A stretch of DNA of 64,000 nt from contig CATKHK010000096.1 in NCBI GenBank assembly GCA_949751835.1, positions 91,536 to 155,535 of the forward strand. Direction: 5' to 3'. Made by a program: the position numbers and the translations under genes. Numbering within the stretch: the first letter of the stretch is position 1; the number at the start of each line of letters is the position of its first letter. Shown here piece by piece: positions 1 through 13,164 of this stretch. Under the pieces are notes generated by a model. It was not told the origin of the DNA. It did no database searches and saw nothing but the letters and a program-made list of their open reading frames with translations. Origin of the DNA: Blepharisma japonicum (lineage: Eukaryota; Ciliophora; Heterotrichea; Heterotrichida; Blepharismidae).

Positions 1-3000
1 TTTTACTAAGGCTAAATATTCTTTTTCGTCTGACCCATGCATTCCTAGTCTTTTTGGTCTTCTGAGAGAATTTAGAATAAGCAAGTTTTGGTTAAATGAA
101 ACAATGCTGACTTCACCTCCTTTATAAGGCTCGTGAAGACCTGTATGCTGGCCTGGGATATAAATAGGATGACCTTTGTGTTCTGTTATATCATAGTCAG
201 CGAGCCATTCAGAGAAAGCATTAAGTTTTTCGTTACCATGGCTAAGCTGCCTTTGAGTTTCTAGAATTTTTTTGTGGGAAGCCCCAATTACGACGTTAAA
301 TTGGTCGAAGTTCATTTGAGAAATTTTGGTGCCGGATTTTCCGAAATATTTGATGAAGACATTTCTTCAGTCATTGGCGAATTTTCGGTTATAGGCACCA
401 AGAGATCTGCCAAGTAATGGATGCTCTTCGTCAAAGACGGATTCAAACATTTGGCTAGATAAATATTCAATGTAAGCTCGGTTAGGGTCAGTGTCTTCTA
501 AGGCTTCTTTTATGTTATCATAGAAGTATTTATAACGATGTTCAGGGTGGGAAAGACATTCTAAGGCAGCTATGAAGGCATCTAAGTGGTTATAATTTTG
601 ATATGCTGCTTCTAGTAACAAATATGTTGCATTTTTCTTAACCGTCCTATTTTTTTCAAATTGGCTTGCACAATCAGCAGATGTAAAACACTTAAAAGGA
701 TAAAACACCGTCTGTGGATACTGCTGTACTAACTTATGTACCGCCTCTGCAAGTGCGCTTGATTCTTCCTTATCTAAAATTGCCAAAATCTGTGAAATCC
801 ACCTAATCAGCATCCATGCAGGCACCTGTGCAATCAAATTGCTAAAAGTTTCCATCAAATTCCTATACTTCAGCAGTTCCAAAAGTCTTGGAAACAAGTC
901 ATGAGCCCTTGAACTTCCAAGTGCCATTGCTTCTAGCACCGCAACTACTATATTTCTAGCCAGCATTTCAGGTTGTATCCCCATCCTATTAAAGCAGACT
1001 CCCAAAATATTCTTTTTTTCATCATTTTCATGCTCAAAATCGCGCAATAGCATGTCACAAAATTGGGCGAATTTCATTTTATTTTTTATAGTATTTTGTG
1101 ATTGGGATAAGAAATCGTAGGCGGATTTTGCAGAAACCGGAAGGGTTGCAGCGATTTCTGGTGATCCTTTTTCGAGGAGAATACGAGTTTGGATACGATA
1201 AAGCTGGCCTTTAAGGAAAGAAAAGGAGGCTTGCTGAGCTTGGTCAATTTGTTGGGCGTCAGCAGTGTTTATGAGTTTTTTGAATTCTTCAGAGATGAAA
1301 GGGACGTCCATTGCAAAGGCAGATTTTTCAAGCTGCTTAGCTTTAAGGCGGAGGACTGGGGAAAATAAAGAAAGGTCAGTGACTCTCTTGTTTTCACGTT
1401 TTCTCATGCCTTCTCTGAGGTAGCGCTCAGCGATATCAAACCAGCCGAGTCTTAAAGGACATTCAGCAGTATCTGCGTATAGAACTGATTTAAACTCTTT
1501 CAGCTCCTGATTTTCTATTTGCTGCTTAGTTTTAATTTTATCAAAAAACAGCACTCTAGAGTACAAAATATCATCCCACACATTTAATTCATCATAATAA
1601 ACTGACGGCTTCCTTTCTTTCCATCCCATAAACGTCGCTTGTATCCTCTCCACATACTCATCGGCGGTTTCTTCTTTTTTCTCCCCAAAAATCTGTACAA
1701 ATTCAAAGCACTCATAGATTTTCTGGACTTTTTGTATCAATTTATGCTTCGCAGAGCTAGAAAGTGCATTTAAGCCTTGCCAGCTTTCTACAAATCTAGA
1801 GAATTCTTCATCAAGATAATACCTTGTCCTATCAGCGTCATCTTGTGTGATGCTAAGAACTGCCATTTCATAAGCATAAGCATTATAAAGAGAAGCTGGA
1901 GGGGCATTATTCATTAAGTCAGTAAGTTCTCCGAAATCGTCTAGTCTTAATAGAGACCTTATTTTTAGGGTTGATACATCGCCTGGGACGTTGTTTTTAA
2001 GTTCTTCCCATTTCCCTAAAAGGGCTAAGGAGTCTAGATATTCTTTTTTGACCTCTTCTAATAAGTCGGCGTCAAGTCCTCCATCGTGGGCTAAAATATT
2101 CGCGAAGTCTCGAGCTGCAGGGTTTATTTCTCCTCTGATTTTCAAGCCTAAAGTGTCTCTGAACAGTGCTGATAGCTGAGAACCTTCTTGCTGAGTTATT
2201 TGTAGCCATATTCCTCTGACTGCGTCTAAATCTCCCATAGACTCATAAACCTTTGTAAGGGCAATTCATAGTCTTCTTGTCTGCTGGGAAATTGCTGGTT
2301 TTTCTGTTCCACTAATCGCTTGAATCACTTTTCTTCTTTTTGGCTGAACTGGCTCTTCATTCCTTAATATGCATTCCTGCAGCAGCATTATAGCGCTTTG
2401 ATAGCAAAACCCTTTGATCCCACTATTAGAAATGCTTTGCGAATTTAATTCCTGGACAAGTTCTCCATTAACTGACACTATATCTCTTAACGTCCTGTGG
2501 ACACAAGAAATTACTGATGGCTCAAACTTTTCGCTGGATTCTAGAACCCTGCCAAGGCCCCTAACAATTCGATGTTTTGAATCATTGCTGATTCCTTCAT
2601 TACAAAGTCCTGCACATAGAGCCGTCCATACATGCCCAGAGACCTCAGAGTCTAGCCTTGATAAAGTCACTAATGGTAAAATCAAGTCTTTTGCTGTAAT
2701 TTGTATATCGGGGAAATCGCCTGTCCTGTATTTTCTCATTGTGTTTACTACCCTTGCTCTTTGCTCTTTACTACGCTGCTCAATTCTTTCCATTTGCTTT
2801 TTCCTGATCGAAACCCTCAATTCTTCTTGACTGGCTTGTGAACCATCTATAAAGTGCCTGATTCTTCTAGGAACAGCCCTTGGAACTGCGAAATTTGTAC
2901 TTTGGCTTGACTGAGTCTGCAATTTTTGGGAAAATTTCCTTTCTTCTTCATATTGAAAATAACTAGGAGAAAATATCGGAGTCATAGGAAAAGAAGCTTG

Positions 3001-6000
3001 GCTTTCAGACCTGATATCAGCATCCTCAAAATCAATATTCGCTAATGGTTGGTCAAATAGCACTTTATCATAATCTGTGCTTAGCTCGCTTAGTTTAAGG
3101 GCTAAATGAGAAGATGCTAGCAGCCATAACTCTTCATAGCTTGGGCTATAAAGATCCCATAAGCACTGTGTGACTCTGACTGATAAATCTAGACCAAGCC
3201 TTTCTTGCTGATTCCAAAATTCCACTATATAATCAGAAAGCTCTGGAGAAAGCTCCCCAAGCGCTCGAACTAAAATTTCTTTAGCTTTTAAGCGAATCCT
3301 CCCAGCATCTTCTAGATTTGGAGCTTCATCATATGCTTTTCTCATTAGTGTATATAATCCTTTGCGGATATCAAAATTAGGAGAAGCTGAATATGCGCTT
3401 AGCAAAGGGACAAACCCAGTCACAGCCTTTTTTACGCTTGGGTTGAAATGGAGGTCAATAAGGCAGGACAAAAGTTGAAGCAAGGCAAGTCTATGGGAAT
3501 CTTCGTTGTCGTTAGAAATTTTGGCACGATCTCTATATAAATATTCTGCAAGGTCAGGGAGGTTCATAAAGTCTGGAGAAGTTTTTATATGTTCGGCATA
3601 TTTTCAGACACATTTTAGCAGCTGGGCTCTAGAATTTCCTGATAAAGTCCCGAAAAATTCGCTAAGTTTTCTTGCGAGATTTTTTTGGTTTAGAATTTGT
3701 GGATAGGCAATTGTAACTTTTTCTAATATAGCGACCATGAGTCCTATATCTTTGGCTTCTTTTTTAGCTAAGACAGCTAACAGCTCATTTTCAAGCTCCC
3801 CTGCATTTCCATTTGCAAGCTTTTTCCCAATCACTTCAGAAGCAGCCAGAATAATCTGCTTTCTATTAAATTCTAAACATTTAATTAAGCCTTCTATAAT
3901 CATGAATTCTTTGTTTTCAAGCCCATCTAAAACCCCAACCTTTTCGCCTACAGCATACCCATATATCAAGATCCCTGCCATTTTCCACGCAATAACCCTT
4001 TTTTCTTCATCAGGCTGAGGATCTTTGTTCATTTGTTTTTTTATCATTCCATCTATATATTTATGCTCCAAGGTTACTTGTGCTTTTCATTTTTTTATAA
4101 GGTTATAAATGATATCTAAATTTGACTCTAAAACAGATTTGGAGGTATCTGCAGCTACACGAATTAAATAATTTACAAATTTTGTAGCTGATCTTTCTTT
4201 GCCAACAGGGATTAGTTTTTCCCATTCGTATAGAAGTAAGCAAGCGATATCTCTTAAGAAATAGTGAAAACCTGTGCCGCCGTTGTTAGGGAGAGTCATT
4301 GTATTGCAGATAGGCTCAAACCACTGGTCAGCCCATTTTTCAAAAGTCTTGGGTCTGTTGAGAATGACTTTTATCAAGAACAGTTTGACTGATAAAGAGT
4401 TATTGGGGTTGCAGAGGTCGCCATGGAGGCATTGCATTCATTGGGGCATGTCGTTTCCTCAGGTTTCACTGAAGAGCTGTTCCATCTTTTCAATGACTTC
4501 TAGGAGCGGCTTCATAATAGGTAAAGAGTTGATTTCGTCGAGCTCTAAGTCGACTTCAGGCTCAATTTCTGGGATTTCGATGATTTTTTTCTTAGGTGGC
4601 TTTAAATAACTGATATCTTGAGATTGAGAAAATAAAGAAGAAGTAATATATCCTGCTGCTATGCTAGTCGTTTCTTTCTTTTCTAGTTCTTTTTTATTAG
4701 TTTTATCTTGAATTTTGGTCCTAAAATCAGTCTGAGGCGTAAACCCATAATTCTCTTTTTCTTCTACAACTGCATTCCAAACTTGATCTTTAAAAAGAAA
4801 ATTAAAGAAAATCTTTTCTTGGCTTTGTGTTTTTCTTATAGTTGTCATTAAACATGCATAACAAGCTGAGCTGAACTCTCTTAGCGCTTGATTTCCATTA
4901 TCAAAATTCCCTAGCAGCTCAAACCTCTCAGGTTTTTCTTTTCTATATTTTCCACAGAAATTAATTAGCTGCTTAGTCAGCTCATTTCCTTGTGATGCAG
5001 CCCCAAAAAGTGCCTTGTGAGTGTTATCTTTCAACCTCTGGGATGGCAGCCTTGCATAAGTTTTTTCAAAAAACAGCAAAACAAAGCGTTTTTCCATCAG
5101 TTTAAAAAAATAATCCAAAGCATCATGGGCATCCCCTGGCTTTTCATTTAATTTTCCTAATAACTGATGTGTATGGGCAATTACAAGATTTTCAAGCATT
5201 TCTTCATCACAAATATCCATCATTGGCAGAAGTATCCTTCTAGCCAGTCCCCATCTTAAATTATGCTTGATATTTCTATCAATATTTGGATTAAAAAAAT
5301 GCGTTAAAAAGTCTCTAAAACTGTCTTGAAAAGTCCCTAAAGGCTCTTTCGTGATTTGGTCATCAATAAAAGTATTCAAAACATGGGTAAGTTCAGCTTC
5401 ATATCCTGACTCTTCTTCTCTAATAAGAGAAAATATTAATGTTACTGCATCAATATGATGGGTTGCCTTAATCAGCTCGAAAAATCCTTTTATTAAAGAT
5501 TCAAACTCATAAGTCTCTTTTCCTGGGCGCAAGTTTTGAGTCCCTGTCAAAAAGTGCTGTGACTGGACTTCCATTAGCAAAGGCTTTATTTCATTCCAAT
5601 AGTTAGGAATCACCATTCTATAATCCCACATCATAGCAATTAAATTAATTGCTTCCCTTTTAATAGATGCTGCTCTATCTGCGCTTAATAAATTCTTTAT
5701 TATCACCTGTATATGTTGCAAAAACTGAGGCATTTTTTTCACAATTTCTATTCCCTCCCCAAAAATTCCTAAACTTTTACAAAAATCAAGAAAAACACAG
5801 TAAACTTTTACAATGATTTGGCAGTGCTCAATGCTTGGGATTACAGAAATCATGCCCATTAAAGGCATAGCACACTCTACAAACTCATTAATAAAGTCTT
5901 TTAGAGGTAAAATTTTGGAGTCTTTGACGGCATAGGCTCCTTTTTGGAGAATCGGGATAAGAATAGGGAATAGTAAATCAGCGCGGACTGAGAGGCATTT

Positions 6001-9000
6001 AAAGGTAAGTTTTAAGGCAGGGATTCAATGAGAAGAAATATAGTCAAGAAGAAGCTCGCTGCAATTTTGGAAGACTTTTTGGGTAGTTAAAAGAATGCTA
6101 AAATCGTCATCTGATAGCTTGGTTTCTTTGAAAAAGTTAAATAATGCTTTTCCTTTGCGTAGCTGAGATTGGGTGTCTTGTGAAAGGGATTCTACCATGA
6201 CTGGAAAAATAGTTTGCTGGATTGCTTTGTATACAGCTTGACCTCTATTTCCAAGAAGTTTTATAATGAGTGAAAAGCCATATAATGATACTTTTAACAG
6301 TCTTTCTGATGTATAAATGCTGAAATTGTTCCAGATTTCTATTATTTGTTGAGCTGTCACAGCATTAATATTCAATATTTCCATAGCTGACTCCCTTAAT
6401 TGTTCATATAATTTGCTGATTTCAGGAGTCTCCACCTGTGGAAAAATCCCAAGCTGATTCGGACTGACTATAATTTTTATTAAAAATTCTGAATTTATGC
6501 CAGCATTTGGATAAAGTTTGCAATAATCCATAGTAGCTTTTAAGGAATACAGCTTTTTCACGATATTTTCTTCAGCACATTCTCCTAATGCAAAATCAGT
6601 AAGACTTTGCTCAATAAGTCTTGGATTGTGCTCTATTAAGCCTTCTTTCGAAAGCCAAGTTATACAGTCAATAATCCCTTCATATTCTTCATAATTGTCT
6701 CTATTCCCAATATCCAGCTGATTTTGTCTACTTCAGGCTACTTTGTCAATCCCTATAACTTCTGCTAATCTTCACCAAATTTTTTTAGAATTTTCTCTGC
6801 AGGCTCTTTCTGGTCGTAAACATTGTTCCCAAATCCATTTAAGAAAACTAGTAATTTCTAAAGAATGGGCTCTTTTTGGATTGGTTTTTAGCAGAATATT
6901 GATTTTTAAAGCACAGATATTGAGGAATTCATATATAATTCCTTCACATAAATTGATAATTTCTAGTGATTCTTTGTCATAATGAGAAAGACGGATAGTT
7001 ATCATGACTACGTGCCCAATTTCTAATAAAAATCTGTCTACAAGTTCGTCATTATTCCCCATGTGGGGCAGGATATTTCCGATACAAAGAACAGCGCCAA
7101 GCCTTTTGGTGGAGTCTGGATGGTTAGAATAAGTCTCAATTCTTCTTAAAATTGACTTGAAATAGGCTACAGGGGATGCTGGCTGAGAAATCACAGAGCT
7201 TGCGAACTCTCCCATACAGCTCCCTGCAAGATTTCTTAAAGCAGCATTATTAGGGTTAGATACAGCTTGCATTAAGGCATCTAGAAGGGCCATGGTCTCA
7301 GGATGTTCATATCCTCTAGATTTTGCAAACCATCTGACAAGTTGTCTGCTTAGTGGCTCAAAAACTTGTCGACTTACAGCTTCTACATCAGTAGCCAGAT
7401 TATAAATAACAGGGAATAATTTTTCATAAACTTTAGCAAAAGGGTTGGACTCTTTAGACCTTGCTCCTATTTGTGAGTTTTTTCCAAGCATATAAATGAT
7501 TATAGAATGCAATAACTCACAAGCTGCGACTCTTGTTTTTCGATCTGTAGCATTTTCTGCTAAATGCAGAATTCTAGGCAGTGCTGGGTCCAAAAACACC
7601 TCAAGCTTCATCTGATGTAAAGGGATCGCAAATTTAACCCTAGGCTCTGCGTCCCAAGCTATATGAATGTCCTCTACTTTTTTAGGGACAATATAATGAG
7701 AAAACCCACCTAAAGACCCTAATAGTTTTACTACCCTAAAAGCGACTGTTTTTCGCTTTTTCCGAATCAAAGCTTCTTCTGTATCCCCCCCTTGAATTTC
7801 TTGGCTGATTTTATCAACTGTTAAGTAGCTTGATAGGCATGGTAAAATTTCAGGTAAAAATGGCTCTAAAGCACTCATTGGAATTTTTTTAGTTCAGTCA
7901 TTTAAAGCAGAAATCGTACTATGGGCTAATGGCAAATGGGCTAAGCCTAATGATAAAGCTTGGACTATAACAGGGACTCATATAGGCAAATTGTTTTCTT
8001 CTGGGGAGTAAATTAAACTTACAGGACAAGCTAAGCAGACCTCAAGGCAGCTGCCTAGTAAAGCGTCATGAAAGCCTTGCATTCTTTTAATTAAGCTTTT
8101 AATTGTTTCTGAAATAATCCTTCTATCATGTGGCAAAGTGTCTAAGAAGTCTGTTTTACTGCACACAGTCATTATAACAGTTAAAAAACTATATAGAGAT
8201 GGCAATAAAGGTAATTCAGATGATTTTTTATTGAGTAAGTCTACATAAGGCATGACCCACCCTGTCAGTCTTGGAGCCATAACTTTAAAAAAATGTTTAG
8301 CAAAGTCGCTTGCCTGATAAAAAAACTGCTGCTCCTCAGGACTATTTGCTACAATTTCAGTATCTACCAAATTTCCTTTAATTGAGTATTGTAAATCCAA
8401 CGTCTGCAGAATATTTAAAAAAAACTGTCCAATCTCATCAACAATATGTTGGATCAATATTTCTGTCAAACATTCTTGGCTTAAAATTCCAGCCCACAGC
8501 TGACTTGCTAGCTTAATCCTTTCTTCTGGGTTCTCAATTTCTTCAGGAATCGTCAATAACTCATTCATCGCCCTGGTCACAAAAATTTTAATCCAAGGCC
8601 CAAACTGTCCTCCTTGTAGATATAAAGACGAAAAAAGCTGGGCAATAGACTGATATAGCAAAAACCTATATTTTTTTATTAAAGTCATATTTCGCTTAAA
8701 AATCTCTAAAGTTACCTTGGAAAAATGCATCAAAATATGCTCGGGGATTATAGTAAGTGATCTTGCTATGTCAGCATAGGATAGTAAAAAGGAGGCTAAG
8801 GATTTTTGTTTGAGCATAACAGCTTTAAAGGTTTCTTCTTCTATTTCTTCTTGGGAAAACAAATAATTTTCGCTGAGCTCTACAAGTTTGTCTAAAAGGT
8901 CTTTTAAATAGTCTTCACCTCGGAATTTTACTATAGCTTGAGAAAAAACTCCAAGAGCTCTTAAGGTATTAGGGTAACCTTGGGTGCCTTGAGGGGTTTC

Positions 9001-10011
9001 TACTTGCTTTCTTAAAATTTTTAATATATATTCAAAAGTGTGCATGTGAGCTTGGGCTTCTCTCGACAAAGTGTCAGCTAAAACCATCAAGGATTGTTCG
9101 CAGCAGTCCTGGGCTAGATATTTTATAGTGTAAGCTCCTGTTTTAGCTAAATCATTCAGCGTATTAAACAGTTGTATCGCATTTTCTGTTATAAGCTGTG
9201 CAAAAACATTCGAGTTCATTGCAATTATTTTCATTGCTGCCTTGGGTATCATATATCTTGACTCAATTGGCTGCATTAAAGCTTTTGCATACCCAAAAAG
9301 CTCAGTTAGAATTTCTTGTGGGTAATTAAAGCTTTTTAGTCCATATGCCAAGCCTTTCATCATTCCCGCTAATGCGCGTTCTTCAGTCTTTTGGCCTTTA
9401 TTGATTTCTGTTCTTATTCTTATGTGGATAAGCTGCTGGATTTCAGGTATACGGTGCTGTAGCTCTCCTTCGAAATGCGAAACTAAAAGGCCAAGCATGT
9501 TATAAATTGCACCTCTGAGGGTGGATCCCATGGTTTTTTCTTCTGTTTTTAGCTTGTTGTCAAGCAAAATTGTGATCATACCTTCAGGATCGAGAATATC
9601 TTTAAGCTTGGTGGCTACAAAAGTCTCGAGGAGCTTAATTAGAGGCCTGAGGGCAGCTTCTTTGACCATGCTTGACTTGGTGGATTTTGCCATCAATTGG
9701 ATGCAGACTTCTTTGATTTCGGGGATATATTCATTAATTGTATTTGACCGAGTCTTTATATAGTCTGAGACTAAATCAAGAGAGTTACTCATGGTTTTTC
9801 ATATCAGTCTGTCAGGCTCTTCACGATGGGTTTTGATGAAGTTTAATAGAGAAATATCGGAATTCAATAGTTTGGAAGAACAAAAAGCTACTTGAGCTGA
9901 GGTGAGATTTGGATTTAAAACCAAACTGCGAAGTTCTCCAAGGATGCTGTCAGCATCTGTAAAAGATAAGGCATGTAATGCTCTGAGCAACTCTTCAACG
10001 CGCCTTTCCAT
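1..10011 (-). CDS. PRKDC: DNA-dependent protein kinase catalytic subunit (DNA-PKcs), N-terminal 3337 codons, 3' end outside window
   Basis: Giant PIKK-family kinase that is recruited by Ku to DNA double-strand ends in non-homologous end joining. The ATG is at 10009-10011; the frame runs to base 1 with TGA read as Trp (checked at 367, 2266, 3604, 4438, 4459, 6025, 6733, 6772, 7894, 7978 and 9799). HEAT-rich N-terminus carries DNA-PKcs signatures: RVVKLLGSLGG and TRVAACELLHSIIIYMLGK near 7500-7760, and NNGGTGFHY near 4275. The linker with RTGDFPDIQI (about 2715-2745) and the FAT-region motif RWISQILAILDKEESSALA (about 740-820) follow. The end reads SLRRPKR then LVK, the start of the kinase N-lobe; the last lysine probably matches the ATP-contacting lysine of LVKGGEDLRQD. 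SQ/TQ clusters sit at two regions homologous to human autophosphorylation sites. The catalytic loop is outside the window. Divergent neighbour 93 bp away. Family assignment is very secure. Confidence 0.95.
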
Positions 10012-10104
10012 TTTATAAATTAATTGATAGAAAATATTTCAGCTACCAAGAGATATAAAGGATTAAAAACTCAGAAAAATACAAAAGGTGAACAATGATA
10101 ATAA
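10012..10104. promoter_or_regulatory. 93-bp bidirectional intergenic region between PRKDC and the RibD-like gene
   Basis: This is the whole space between two divergent start codons, so it must hold both promoters and 5' leaders. It is AT-rich with no motif I can name. The inference of a shared promoter rests only on geometry. Confidence 0.5.
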
Positions 10105-10626
10105 ATGAATAAAGTAATTTTGTATGTTGCCGCATCTTTGGATGGATTTATCGCAGATATTAATGGAAAAGTGGATTGGCTATGGATGCCAAATGACCCT
10201 GATGATATTTTAGGATATCGAAAGTTAAAGAGCAGGATTGGGACAATTGTCATGGGGAGTAGAAGCTATCAGCAAACACTTACGTTTGGGCCGTGGGAGT
10301 GGCCTGACAAGCACACTTATGTATTTACTTCTCAGCCTTTTAGGACAGACCTAACGTGTGTGGAATTCATATCTCAGTCACCTCAAGAGTTCATTGAAAA
10401 TTTCAGAAGATTAGGAAAAAGCAAAGATATTTGGCTTCTAGGAGGAGCTGCTCTGGCTGCTTCTTTTTCACAAGTGAAGCTAATTGATGAAATTATTTTA
10501 ACAAGTGTCCCAATTACCCTCGGAAATGGAATTTTATTAAATTTGCCTTGGCATGATTTTATACTGCAGAGTGAAATTCAATGTATGGAAGGGCTTATTC
10601 AAAAAACGTACTTTCTTAAACAATAA
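10105..10626 (+). CDS. RibD C-terminal / dihydrofolate-reductase-like family protein
   Basis: A 173-residue single-domain protein. Near the N-terminus VAASLDGFIAD (residues 8-18) matches the vSlDGfiA signature of the RibD_C/DHFR-like reductase fold; IVMGSRSYQQ (about residues 48-57) and WLLGGAALA (about 112-120) match the conserved MGr.TYe and GGa.l NADPH-binding elements. The order and total length fit stand-alone bacterial members such as the YwjB/YyaP type. Members are NADPH-dependent pyrimidine or folate reductases or are uncharacterised, so the substrate here is unknown. No signal peptide or membrane segment is seen. The ATG follows the 93-bp gap to PRKDC; the stop is TAA. The family looks bacterial in character, so old horizontal transfer is possible but unproven. 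Confidence 0.85.
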   Translation: MNKVILYVAASLDGFIADINGKVDWLWMPNDPDDILGYRKLKSRIGTIVMGSRSYQQTLTFGPWEWPDKHTYVFTSQPFRTDLTCVEFISQSPQEFIENFRRLGKSKDIWLLGGAALAASFSQVKLIDEIILTSVPITLGNGILLNLPWHDFILQSEIQCMEGLIQKTYFLKQ

Positions 10627-10850
10627 AACACTTATCATTGCTCCTAAGCAGTCATCAAATCAAAATTACATTAATTTTTATTGCTTAAATATGCTTAAAT
10701 CTCAAACTCTTTGCAATAAAAATATTTTTAAATGCTATTTAGCCTTGAAAATAATTTATTCAGTTTTTTATAATTTCTTGTTAGAAAGCTCTCATAAATT
10801 AAATTTGTAAATTTACTAATTAAAAATAAACAGAATTCTTCAAAAATAAT

Positions 10851-12467
10851 CTATTTTCCATTTTTATTCCTAGAAAGCACCTCTTCAACTACATCTGCGT
10901 TAGTCTCAAAATAACACAGCTGAGAAGAAATGAAATTCTTATGTGTCATTCCTCCTAAAATTAGTAGTTTCGATCCATATGAAGCCATACAGTGGCCCCA
11001 TCTACCTTCTGGCTCACTTCCTTTGATATCAACTCTTTCCCATTTGAGGTTTTCCACATTAAACATATGTAAATCATTTAGTTCTGAACCTCCTTGGCCA
11101 TATAAATCGTCATTCCTGCCTCCAAAAATGTAAAGCCTATAATTTGCTGTGCAGGCAGAATGGGAATATCTTGGGGGAGGAGTGTTTTCAGATTTAATTT
11201 CTATTCAGTTAAAGCTATCATTTACTATATGAAGGCAGTGAAATCAGTTGCAAGGCTTATACTCGAAGTTTAGGCCTCCAAATAAGTAGAAGCCTACGTT
11301 TGAGATATGAAAAGGGTTTTTAGCTTGGATTTCAAATAAATTGCTTCGATAGTCTAAAAGCTGCTCATTGGAAAAAATTCCTGTCAAAGTTGCATGTGAT
11401 CGAAAGCCAGGATCATCAAAGACATTTATTTCTGGAATAGACCATTCTTTAGATTTAGAGTCATATATGTATAAACAATTTGTTGTGTGGCTTCTTTGGT
11501 TCATCCCTCCATAGACCACCATAAATCGGCCTACTTTGCTTGCAGCATGATTTCTTAAGGCTTGAGGCAATTGGCCTGAGCCTGTAAAGATTTGCCATTT
11601 TTGGTCTTTTAGAGAAAGAATATTAAGCTTAGCTGTGCACCTTCTTGTCCCGTCATGCGTATGAGACGCATATCCTCCAAAAACTACCAATTTGTTCTTA
11701 AAAGCTACCATAGAATGCCCCGCCCTCCCTTGAGGACAATACTGGGTACTCAAAATATTCCATTTCCAGCTAATCAAGTCTAGCTCTCTCACATCAGGAT
11801 GTAAAATCCTGCTTTCTCCTGCATATATATACATCTTTTCTGCTAGAATTACAACTTGACATCCTTCTCGGCTGTTGGGCATAGATCCTGCTGTACATTT
11901 TGTATCAAAAATTGCAATGCTGGGCTTAGAAAAGTCTTTTATTAGCGGGCTTTCTTCTTTAGGCGGCTCTTTTTTAGCTAAATTCCTATTGAAGTATGGG
12001 ATGTGTGAAATCTCTGTGGATATAAATTCAGTTAAGAAAGGAACCAAAAATTTTTTGGAGGGTTTTATTGAGTCCTTGCTTTTGATTGTGGAGTTTTTTC
12101 TTATTTTTATAAGGCTAATGGGAGAATTTACCATTTTTGCATGCCTCACAGTTGAATTTTTTCAGTTTAATTGTTTCATTCTTATCCAGTTATTTTGATT
12201 GTTTGTATTTTCAAATACATTTGTGGGTGATTTATATACAAAATTGTCAAGAGAAAAGTCTTTTAATACTTGAGAGTCACTTAAATTGGCTTTTCTTCTA
12301 TGTGTCATGCTCCCTTTTATATCGATTTTTTTTGTAATTTCGATTCTACTGCTGACAACAACTTGAGATTCCAGACTTGGGCTATAGCGAATAATTTTGA
12401 AGGGAGCGATGATCTTCTTTTGGGGCTTTTGGCTAAGATTTTTCAAAGATTCATGTCTGGAGTGCAT
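10851..12467 (-). CDS. Kelch-repeat beta-propeller protein
   Basis: A 538-residue protein starting at ATG 12465-12467 (in-frame TAA two codons upstream) and ending at TAG 10851-10853. TGA is read as Trp at 12162, 11244 and 11205. The first 180 or so residues are basic and low complexity, probably disordered. After that come Kelch repeats with the double-glycine strand motif: VVFGGY preceded by RAGHSMVAF, MVVYGGM preceded by RNHAAS, YLFGGLNF, LYIFGGR preceded by RYSHSACTA, and LLILGGM preceded by RWGHCMASYG. Kelch propellers bind partner proteins; no BTB or other effector domain is visible, so the partner is unknown. It is convergent with the RibD-like gene (224 bp apart) and divergent from surface gene A. 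Confidence 0.88.
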
Positions 12468-13164
12468 ATTTTATTTTTCTTTTAAATGTTTATGTTATAA
12501 ATTCTTTTATAATTGTTTGAGTAATTTAAAGTGATTTCTTTATGGTAGTTTATTAAATTTTTTAATCACAATTATAATTTCATAAATTTTCGAACATAAT
12601 TCCAGGTTTATAAAAATATTAATTTTATAAAGACAATAAATAAATCTAACTAATGCAAAGTTGAGAATTTAATTAATACTTAGTTAAAAGGCTTTCAGGT
12701 TATTGTGTATTTAAATTTATGAAACAAAATGACAAAATTCGCTCAAATTTTGATATCGTATAAAAGAATGCTATCCTTAGCAAATTCATTTAATATTTAT
12801 AATAATCATCATCTTATTTTGATTAATAGAAAATAATTTATAAATTATTATCAAAAAAATATTTATCTCAAACATATATACATTATATACTTCTTCTGAC
12901 AACATTATAATAGACTTTCTACACAAGTTCTTTTTAACAAATTTTACTTTTGAGGCTTATATTTCCTTTAGATCGATTAAAATAAAAATTATTCCAAAGC
13001 AAGATTATAATTATTATCAAATTTATAGCCAATCTTGGCCTCGTTTTGATAAATATTTAAATATAATCGCTTTTCAATATATATTCTTCTTTTAAACTCA
13101 TAAAGGAGAATTTTTAAATAGTATTTTATATTCTTTCTATAATTTTTTTTAAATAGGGTTTACA
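12468..13164. promoter_or_regulatory. Divergent 5' flank of the Kelch gene and surface gene A; repeated upstream of gene B
   Basis: About 700 bp of very AT-rich non-coding DNA. From about 12491 onward it is nearly identical to 21969-22647, the flank of gene B. The stretch just before both ATGs is closely shared (…AATAGGGTTTACA then ATG). Retention of the full flank suggests both copies can be transcribed alike; specific promoter elements cannot be named. Confidence 0.5.

Noticed and set aside
1991-2179. Plus-strand frames inside PRKDC (also 2414, 3737, 9521)
   Set aside because: Antisense shadows of a strongly conserved gene.
1-10011. Reading the minus strand as eight or more separate short genes
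   Set aside because: All pieces are in one frame separated only by TGA, and the joined protein follows DNA-PKcs from N-terminus to kinase start.
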